Shown here piece after piece: positions 1 to 5,127 of a stretch of 6,320 nucleotides of DNA. The notes beneath the pieces are model-generated. The model was not told the origin of the DNA and did not search any database. It worked only from the letters and a program-made list of their open reading frames with translations. The DNA is from Gemmatimonadales bacterium. Its GTDB lineage: Bacteria > Gemmatimonadota > Gemmatimonadetes > Gemmatimonadales > GWC2-71-9. A program made the position numbers and the translations under genes. Every line of letters begins with the position of its first letter. Position 1 is the first letter of the stretch. The DNA lies in NCBI GenBank assembly GCA_013812695.1, contig JACCSZ010000374.1, positions 1 to 6,320 on the forward strand, given 5' to 3'.

Positions 1-385
1 GCAGCACGATCGCCGACCCGGTGGCGGCCCACGGCGCGATCCCCGCACGCTGCGCCATCAGCGCCATCCCGGCCACCGCCCAGACCTTGCCCGGCAGGTA
101 CTTCCCCAGGCTCGACACCGTCCAGATGCGCGCCGCGGTCCAACCGTCGACCTCCTGCCCCCACCCCGCCAGCATGGTCCGCCACGCGAAGGCGAGCAGT
201 GCGTACATCATCCAGACCACGATCGCGCTCAACACCAGCCATCCGGGCTCGACCTCCCACGCCAGCGGCTGCGAGCGCAACTCGCTCCAGTTCCGGACGA
301 GGCTCCGGGCCGCGAACGCGACGATAGCGAGGCCCGCGAGCCACTGCGCCGCGCGGACGGCCGGGCCGCTCCAGAGACTAGTCAC
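1..385 (-). CDS. Flippase-like membrane protein, LPG-synthase-TM family (3' part cut off by window edge)
   Basis: Reading the minus strand from a GTG at 385-383 gives an open frame of 128 codons that leaves the window at base 1. It starts MTSLWSGPAVRAAQWLAG. Hydrophobic segments are visible at about residues 12-27 and 48-69, and a third begins near residue 100. The stretch SSLGKYLPGKVW (residues 91-102), after an amphipathic region and before a Gly/Ala-rich helix, is typical of the lysylphosphatidylglycerol synthase transmembrane / UPF0104 (AglD-like) family. Full-length members have roughly 300-350 residues, so about 60% is missing. Family members are integral inner-membrane proteins thought to move or modify lipids and are often encoded beside glycosyltransferases. 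The substrate cannot be told here. The start overlaps the TAG stop of the upstream glycosyltransferase gene by 8 bases. The ribosome site is weak (AGGCGG-like), so translation is probably coupled. GTG is my choice because it is the coupled start and leaves the full first membrane segment. Confidence 0.75.
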   Translation of the reverse strand, partial: MTSLWSGPAVRAAQWLAGLAIVAFAARSLVRNWSELRSQPLAWEVEPGWLVLSAIVVWMMYALLAFAWRTMLAGWGQEVDGWTAARIWTVSSLGKYLPGKVWAVAGMALMAQRAGIAPWAATGSAIVL

Positions 386-1520
386 CGGCCGCCTGGAGGT
401 ACCAGCCTTCGCACACCTCGGCCACGTGCTCGGGCGAGAGCCGTGCGCGCCAGGACTCGCCGACCAGCCGCGCCAGCGTGAGCCGCTCCGGGTCCTGCAG
501 CAGATCGAGGGTGGCGTCGCTCAGCGCTTCTGCGCTCGGCAGCGTCAGCCGCCCAGCGCCGGTCTCCGGGACGACGTCGAGCAGCCCGCCGCCGTCCCAG
601 CACGCGACGACCGGCACACCCGCCATCAAGGCCTCGGCGGCGGCAAGCCCGAATCCTTCGCCTTGCGCCGGCGCCAGCATGAGATCGGCACGGGCCAGAA
701 ACCCGGCGACTTCCCCGGGAGCCACGGCGCCCACGAAGCGTACGAGCGGAGCGATGCCCAATCGCTCGACCTGCCGCTCGAGCGCCGGCCGCTCGGGGCC
801 GTCCCCCACTATCGTGAGCGGCAGGTCGTGCCCGCACGACGCGACAAAGGACATGGTGTCGATGGCGAGGTTGATCCGCTTCTGCGCCGTGAGCCGTGCG
901 ACCACAACCGCCCCCCCACCGCCGGTGGTCCAGGGCCACTCACTGGTATCCACAGGCATGGGGTGCACGTGGGTCGCCGCGATGTGCCGGCCCGTGGCGT
1001 TCTGGACCCAGCCCGCCAGCTCACGCGACACCGTCGTCACCACGCGCGCGCGCGCGAATACGGGGCGCGCCATTCTCCGAGCCACCCGCGATCGTCGGAG
1101 CAGCGCCGCGTCGGTGCCGTGTACCGTGATCACGAGCGGGACGTCCGCCGGGGCGGCCAGGCCGGCGGGCACCCACCAGTGCGCGTGCACCAGGTCGGCT
1201 CCGGCCGAGACTTCCTCCCGCGCGGCCCGACGGAGGGCGCGCCACAATCCCGCGAGAGCGCGCCACCCGCCGGGCTTCGCGAGCGCGCCAGCCATGGTGC
1301 CGCGGTACGCCAGCGTCTCGAGCCGCGGCGAGGCGTAGCGCACCCGCCGGACCCGCACGTCGTCGACGGTCTCTTCCCCGCCCCGGCCCTCGTCGCTGGG
1401 CGCGACGACGCTGACCTCAATGCCCCGCCGCGCGAGTGCCGTCGCCAGCGTGCCGAGGAACGATCCCGAGATGTCCCCCGGCCAGCGGGGGAAGTTATGG
1501 GTCAGGAGGACGACCCGCAC
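378..1520 (-). CDS. Glycosyltransferase family 4 (GT-B fold)
   Basis: This 380-residue protein has the usual length and order of a retaining GT4 enzyme, which transfers a sugar from a nucleotide-sugar to a lipid- or sugar-linked acceptor at the cytoplasmic face of the inner membrane. The N-terminal Rossmann half opens with MRVVLLTHNFPRWPGD and a glycine-containing acceptor loop (GSFLGTLATALARRG). It holds the HAHWWVPAG motif (residues 112-120) and VHGTD (133-137). The C-terminal donor-binding half has ARLTAQKR (208-215) with the phosphate-contacting R209 and K214, VGDGPER (238-244), and the E-x7-E signature EGFGLAAAE with E288 and E296, followed by ALMAGVPVVA. The start codon is GTG, three bases after the stop of the preceding GT2 gene. 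No strong Shine-Dalgarno is visible, so coupling to upstream translation is likely. The stop is TAG and overlaps the next gene by 8 bases. Donor and acceptor cannot be inferred. Context with a GT2 and a flippase-like protein suggests an envelope glycolipid or polysaccharide. Confidence 0.93.
   Translation of the reverse strand: MRVVLLTHNFPRWPGDISGSFLGTLATALARRGIEVSVVAPSDEGRGGEETVDDVRVRRVRYASPRLETLAYRGTMAGALAKPGGWRALAGLWRALRRAAREEVSAGADLVHAHWWVPAGLAAPADVPLVITVHGTDAALLRRSRVARRMARPVFARARVVTTVSRELAGWVQNATGRHIAATHVHPMPVDTSEWPWTTGGGGAVVVARLTAQKRINLAIDTMSFVASCGHDLPLTIVGDGPERPALERQVERLGIAPLVRFVGAVAPGEVAGFLARADLMLAPAQGEGFGLAAAEALMAGVPVVACWDGGGLLDVVPETGAGRLTLPSAEALSDATLDLLQDPERLTLARLVGESWRARLSPEHVAEVCEGWYLQAAGD
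1043..1056. repeat. (CG)7 dinucleotide run inside the GT4 gene
   Basis: Fourteen bases of uninterrupted CG alternate within the coding sequence, spanning the last base of F155 to the first base of V160 and encoding Ala-Arg-Ala-Arg. The protein segment (FARARVVTTVS) is ordinary for GT4 enzymes. The run is therefore probably a by-product of high-GC codon choice rather than a dedicated element. Confidence 0.6.
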
Positions 1521-1523
1521 GGC

Positions 1524-2480
1524 TCAGTCCGGCAGGTGAGGCTTGTCCAGGCGATCGAGCGCGCGGGCGAGCGCCCGCGTCTCCTCCTGCAGGCCCGCGA
1601 TCATCTCACCGAGCAGGCCGAAGCCGAAGAGCACGATACCGGTGATGACCATGGTCTCGACGAGGTTCACGAGCGGGCGAAAGCCGATGCCGTATCCGAA
1701 ACGCAGCACGAGGGCGATGATCCCCGCGAGCAGACCGATGACGAACAGGGTGGCTCCGCCGATGCCGAAGAACAGCATGGGCTTTCGGCCGAACCGCAGC
1801 TGAAACCAGACGCTCAACAGGTCGAAGATGCCGACCGGGATGCGCCGCCACCCGAATTTGGACGTGCCCGCCCTGCGCGCGTACACGGGCACGGGCAGGG
1901 AGTCGAGCCGAAACCCGTCCGCCGCGGCGATGACCACCATGTAGCGGTGCCAGTCGGGGCGCAACGGCACGCCCGCCATGACCTCGCGGCGATAGGCCTT
2001 GACCGAGTTGAGGTCGGCCACCCGCACGCCGAAGAGCCACCGGCACAGCACATTGTACACCCGGCTGACGAACGCCTTCTCGTACTTGCCGTGCTTGGTG
2101 CCGGTAACGATGTCGGCGCGGCCCTGCAGGATGGGGGCAACCAGGCGGGGGATGTCCTCGGGCAGGTACTGGAGATCGGCGGGATAGAAGACGAACACGT
2201 CGCCCCGGGCCACGTCGCCGGCCGAGCGGAGCGCGTCCGCGATGCCGCGCTGGCGGCGGTGGGTGACGATGCGAACGAACGGATGGCTGCGGGCCAGCTC
2301 GCGCAGCACGCGCTCGCTCTCGTCGCGCGACCCGTCGTTCACGATCACCACCTCGAACGAAAAGCCGGCCGGCACCAGCGTCTCGGCGCACAGCCGGACG
2401 AACTCGGGGAGGTTGGCCGCTTCGTCCTTCGCCGGAACCAGGACGCTGACATCCAGCGTCTCGGCGGCGGGGAGGGTCAT
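1524..2480 (-). CDS. Family 2 glycosyltransferase, polyprenyl-phosphate sugar synthase-like, with two C-terminal TM helices
   Basis: This 318-residue protein has a cytoplasmic GT-A domain followed by two membrane segments, the layout of dolichyl/undecaprenyl-phosphate sugar synthases (DPM1/GtrB-like), which move a sugar from a nucleotide donor to polyprenyl phosphate. Visible motifs are VSVLVPAKDEAANL (11-24), VNDGSRDES (47-55), ADLQYLPEDIP (101-111), NSVKAYRRE (158-166), WHRY (177-180) and the basic RRAGTSKFG (202-210), which precedes the membrane in this subfamily. TM1 is about 235-259 and TM2 about 272-296, with a charged cytoplasmic tail. The oddity is the metal-binding motif: the usual DADLQ reads PADLQ, so the first Asp is Pro100 while D102 is kept. 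The ATG start overlaps the rpoN stop by four bases (ATGA), with only a weak GGA ribosome site seven bases upstream. The sugar and the lipid are unknown. A non-polyprenyl acceptor or a non-canonical donor is possible given the motif change. Confidence 0.9.
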   Translation of the reverse strand: MTLPAAETLDVSVLVPAKDEAANLPEFVRLCAETLVPAGFSFEVVIVNDGSRDESERVLRELARSHPFVRIVTHRRQRGIADALRSAGDVARGDVFVFYPADLQYLPEDIPRLVAPILQGRADIVTGTKHGKYEKAFVSRVYNVLCRWLFGVRVADLNSVKAYRREVMAGVPLRPDWHRYMVVIAAADGFRLDSLPVPVYARRAGTSKFGWRRIPVGIFDLLSVWFQLRFGRKPMLFFGIGGATLFVIGLLAGIIALVLRFGYGIGFRPLVNLVETMVITGIVLFGFGLLGEMIAGLQEETRALARALDRLDKPHLPD

Positions 2481-3967
2481 ACCCGTTTCCGCATGCGCGC
2501 CGGCAGAATGCCGAGCTGGTCGCGATACTTGGCGACCGTACGCCGGGCGATCTGGATGCCCTGCTCCTGGAAGAGGTGGACGATCTGCTGGTCGGTGAGC
2601 GGCTTCCCGCTGTCTTCCTCGCCCACCATCTTCTGCAGCTTGGCCCGGATCGAGCGCGCGCTCGCGTCCTCACCGGACGCGGTGGCCAGCGCGCTCGAGA
2701 AGAAGAACTTGAGCGGCAGTACGCCGCGCGGCGTCTGCACGTACTTCTCGTTCGTCACCCGGCTCACGGTCGACTCGTGCATGTTGATCACCTCCGCTAC
2801 CTCGCGGAGCGTGAGGGGGCGGAGGAACTCGATCCCTTTCTCGAAGAAATCGCGCTGCCGGTCAACGATGAAGTTCATGACCTTGAGCATCGTCTGGCGC
2901 CGCTGCTCGATGGCCTGAATCATCCAGTTGGCGCTGTTCATCTTCGACGCGATGAACTCGCGGTTTTCCGGTGTCATCTTCTTCTTGTCGCGCGCGATTT
3001 CCTGATAGGACCGGCTGAGCCGGAGTCGCGGCATGCCGGTATCGTTGAGGAAGACCTGGTACCGGCCGCCGATCTTCTCGACGATCAGGTCGGGGATGAT
3101 GTAGCCGTCGCTCGCGCTCGCGTGCTTGAGGCCGGGCTTCGGGTCGAGCCGCGCCAACACGTCGGCCGCCGCCTGCACGGCCACCGGCTCGACCCCGAAG
3201 CGCTTGGCCAGGTCGTTCCACCGGTGCGCGATCAGATCGGGAAAGTCGTCGTGGACCAGCCGGTAGGTGAGCGACTCGGAGTCGGCCTGCTCCCCGAGCT
3301 GGATGAGGAGGCATTCCCGCAGGTCCCGCGCGCCGATGCCCGGCGGGTCCAGCCGCTGGATGACGAGGAGCATCTCCTCGGCGTCGGCCATCGTGTAGAA
3401 GGGCGGCGCCGACGCGGAGGATCCGGTCCCCGGTTCGCCGCCGTCTTCCTCGCCGCCGGCATCGCCGTCGTCGACGTGTCCCGCCACGAGCTGGTTGACG
3501 CTGCCGAGGATCTCCTCGAGCGTGGCCGCGAGGTAACCTTCCTCGTTGATGTTCCCCAGGAACTCCTCGCCGAGCAACAGCTGGCGGGGGGTCAACGTCA
3601 TCATCTGGAGCTGCTCGCGCAGGTAATCGATCAGGTCCTTGGTTTCGACGGTGACCGGCTCGGTGTACTCGAGCTGTTCGTACTGTTCGCGGGTGCCGCC
3701 GACCTCGAACCCATTGAGGAGGATCTCCTCCCAATCCATCTCCTCCTCCTTCTCCTTCTGCTCCTTCTCCTGTTCCGCGTCCTTCTGCTCGGGAGTTTCG
3801 TCCTCGGGCTCGAGCAGCTCGAGGAACGGGTTGGCGAGCAGCTCCTGCTTGAGGTGCTGCTGGAGATCCATCATGGGCATGTAGAGCATGTCCATGGCCT
3901 GATAGAGCCGCGGATTGACCCGCAGCTCCTGACGCATGCTGGTATGCTGCGAGAGCCCCGTTCTCAT
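2477..3967 (-). CDS. rpoN: RNA polymerase sigma-54 factor RpoN
   Basis: This 496-residue sigma-54 is the alternative factor that directs core RNA polymerase to -24/-12 promoters and needs an AAA+ activator to open them. All regions are present. Region I (about 12-52) is the activator-responsive helix pair, LRVNPRLYQAM through LLANPFLELL, and is Met-rich where many homologues are Leu/Gln-rich. Region II (about 53-105) is acidic and Lys/Glu-rich. The core-binding domain (about 107-300) contains GNINEEGYLA (138-147) and RLDPPGIGARDLRECLLIQL (205-224). The DNA-binding part has the helix-turn-helix LTLREVAEVINMHESTVSRVT (385-405), then EKYVQTPRGVLPLKFFFS and the diagnostic RpoN box ARRTVAKYR (474-482). 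An acidic/Gly/Ser-rich insert (about 164-189) separates the two halves of the core-binding domain. The start overlaps the lptB stop by four bases and has a good GGAG site 8 bases upstream. Placement after lptB matches the proteobacterial order, but hpf and ptsN do not follow. Confidence 0.98.
   Translation of the reverse strand: MRTGLSQHTSMRQELRVNPRLYQAMDMLYMPMMDLQQHLKQELLANPFLELLEPEDETPEQKDAEQEKEQKEKEEEMDWEEILLNGFEVGGTREQYEQLEYTEPVTVETKDLIDYLREQLQMMTLTPRQLLLGEEFLGNINEEGYLAATLEEILGSVNQLVAGHVDDGDAGGEEDGGEPGTGSSASAPPFYTMADAEEMLLVIQRLDPPGIGARDLRECLLIQLGEQADSESLTYRLVHDDFPDLIAHRWNDLAKRFGVEPVAVQAAADVLARLDPKPGLKHASASDGYIIPDLIVEKIGGRYQVFLNDTGMPRLRLSRSYQEIARDKKKMTPENREFIASKMNSANWMIQAIEQRRQTMLKVMNFIVDRQRDFFEKGIEFLRPLTLREVAEVINMHESTVSRVTNEKYVQTPRGVLPLKFFFSSALATASGEDASARSIRAKLQKMVGEEDSGKPLTDQQIVHLFQEQGIQIARRTVAKYRDQLGILPARMRKRV
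3740..3790 (-). repeat. Purine-only low-complexity tract coding Lys/Glu/Gln-rich segment of RpoN region II
   Basis: The coding strand is almost entirely GA-rich (GAG, AAG, GAA and CAG codons) and encodes residues 60-76 of RpoN, a run of E, K and Q. It is probably a flexible or helical acidic linker between regions I and III. The imperfect triplet/hexamer repetition could expand or contract in frame without breaking the protein. Region II is naturally variable and acidic in sigma-54 proteins, so the tract fits the family. Confidence 0.7.
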
Positions 3968-5127
3968 GCCACCGACTCCAGGCGGGCGCGGAGACGCGCG
4001 GTGAGGGTGGGGCCCAGGTAGAGCTGCGCCACCCGATCGTCGTACACGAGCTCACTCACTTTGCCGGCAGCCTGCACTTTGCCCTCGAACATGATGTACG
4101 CCCGGTCGACGATGTCGAGCGTCTGCTCGACGTTGTGGTCGGTGATGAGCACACCGATGCCGCGATGCCTGAGCCCGGCCACGATGGTCTGAATGTCATG
4201 CACCGCGATGGGGTCGACGCCGGCGAACGGCTCATCGAGCAGCATGAACTTGGGATCGGTCACCAGCGCCCGGGTGATCTCGAGCCGCCGCCGCTCACCG
4301 CCGCTCAGGCTGTAGGCCCGGCTCCGCCGCAAGTGCTTGATCGAAAGCTCGTCGAGCATCCGGTCGAGCTGGCGGTGGCGCTCGTCGCGGCCGAGCGGGC
4401 GGGTTTCCAGGATGGCCAGAATGTTTTCCTCGACCGTCATCTTGCGGAAGATCGAGGGCTCCTGGGCGAGATAGCCGATCCCGGCGCGGGCCCGCTCGTA
4501 CATGGGCGCCCGGGTCAGATCGCGCCCGTCCAGGCGCACGTGCCCGGCGTCCGGACGGATCAGACCCGTTATAAGGTAGAAGGTCGTGGTCTTTCCCGCG
4601 CCGTTGGGGCCGAGCAGGCCGACGATTTCGCCCTGCTCGACGCGGACGCTGACGTCGTTGACCACCCGCCGTCCCTTGAAGCTCTTGGCGAGATGCGCGC
4701 CCTCGAGCACGCTGGTAGAGGTCCGCGGCGGCGTCGCCGGCTTGGTCCGCTGCGCGGCCCGCCGCGCCGCGCCCAGCAGCGCCTCGTAGATGGCCTGGCG
4801 GTCCTCGGCACCCTCGCCCCACCACGCGACCCGGGGCTGGATCGGCTCCCAGCCGGTGGCCGAAGTATCGAGGATCCACCCCTCGATCGCCATGCGCGGA
4901 AGCACGGAGCCGGCAAGATGCGCCCGGATCTCGTCACCCGTGATCTCCTGCTCCTTGGGGTTCCGGGTGGCCTCGTAGCAGGCCAGGTGCGCCTCCCGGT
5001 AGCCCATCAGCAGATCGGCGAACGCGACGGCGTCGCTCGGGCCGGCGGTGCGCGTGATCGCGGCGAGCGCGATGGCCACCGACGGGTCCCGGTCACCGAG
5101 CGACGCGATCCATTCGGGCGAGGTCAT
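3964..5127 (-). CDS. lptB: LPS export ABC transporter ATPase LptB with N-terminal extension domain
   Basis: Residues 140-375 are a clear LptB, the cytoplasmic ATPase that powers LptFG in extracting LPS from the inner membrane and pushing it along the LptC-LptA-LptD bridge. The core begins VLEGAHLAKSFKGRRVVNDV and contains Walker A GPNGAGKTT (173-181), Q-loop Q222 in GYLAQEPSIFRK (218-229), signature LSGGERRR (274-281), Walker B FMLLDEP (294-300) with catalytic E299, D-loop AGVDP (302-306) and switch H331 in LITDHNVEQTL. The SIFRK stretch matches the groove segment that contacts the LptF/G coupling helices. LptB normally has about 240 residues. This one has 387 because of about 139 extra N-terminal residues of unknown function and a short basic tail (TLTARLRARLESVA). 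No stop separates the parts. The ATG overlaps the upstream stop by four bases and has GGAG nine bases before it, which favours the long start. A GTG at codon 140 (base 4710) has no obvious ribosome site but would give a standard-length LptB. Confidence 0.95.
   Translation of the reverse strand: MTSPEWIASLGDRDPSVAIALAAITRTAGPSDAVAFADLLMGYREAHLACYEATRNPKEQEITGDEIRAHLAGSVLPRMAIEGWILDTSATGWEPIQPRVAWWGEGAEDRQAIYEALLGAARRAAQRTKPATPPRTSTSVLEGAHLAKSFKGRRVVNDVSVRVEQGEIVGLLGPNGAGKTTTFYLITGLIRPDAGHVRLDGRDLTRAPMYERARAGIGYLAQEPSIFRKMTVEENILAILETRPLGRDERHRQLDRMLDELSIKHLRRSRAYSLSGGERRRLEITRALVTDPKFMLLDEPFAGVDPIAVHDIQTIVAGLRHRGIGVLITDHNVEQTLDIVDRAYIMFEGKVQAAGKVSELVYDDRVAQLYLGPTLTARLRARLESVA
3976..3979 (-). 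promoter_or_regulatory. Ribosome binding site of rpoN
   Basis: GGAG lies 8 bases before the ATG at 3967, inside the last codons of lptB. It supports this ATG as the true rpoN start and shows that rpoN can be initiated within the upstream coding region, next to the ATGA stop-start overlap. Confidence 0.7.
4711..5127 (-). other. Uncharacterised N-terminal domain fused to LptB (residues 1-139)
   Basis: This part of the lptB reading frame matches no family I recognise. It looks mostly helical and soluble. No signal peptide or membrane segment is visible. Helical stretches are at about 12-28, 31-54 and 64-84. The segment ITGDEIRAHLAG, SVLPRMAIEGWILD, then TGWEPIQPRVAWW (about 62-103) has the rhythm of a small winged-helix unit: two helices followed by a two-strand wing. 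That reading is an inference from pattern only. A last helix (108-125) and a Pro/Thr/Ser-rich linker (129-139) lead into the ATPase. Codon use resembles that of the neighbours, so there is no sign of recent acquisition. Confidence 0.5.

Noticed and set aside
1521..1523. A promoter or terminator between the GT2 and GT4 genes, or at the other junctions
   Set aside because: The only gap between genes is three bases and the others overlap. I saw no convincing hairpin-plus-T terminator and no GGCAC-N5-TTGC sigma-54 promoter at any junction.
21..2918. A 965-codon open frame on the plus strand
   Set aside because: It lies antisense to two glycosyltransferase genes and part of rpoN. From 378 to 2480 it is codon-aligned with the real genes, so it stays open simply because they lack TTA, CTA and TCA codons, as expected at high GC. 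Its product is Arg/Pro/His/Ala-rich with no recognisable domain.
2576..4021. A 481-codon plus-strand frame with a long poly-Leu run
   Set aside because: It is exactly codon-aligned and antisense to rpoN. The poly-Leu run is the complement of the Lys/Glu-rich tract of RpoN region II, not a membrane segment.
2862..4055. A 397-codon minus-strand frame overlapping rpoN
   Set aside because: It is a shifted frame through the rpoN and lptB ends, with an Arg/Gly/Pro/Ala-rich product typical of high-GC shadow frames.
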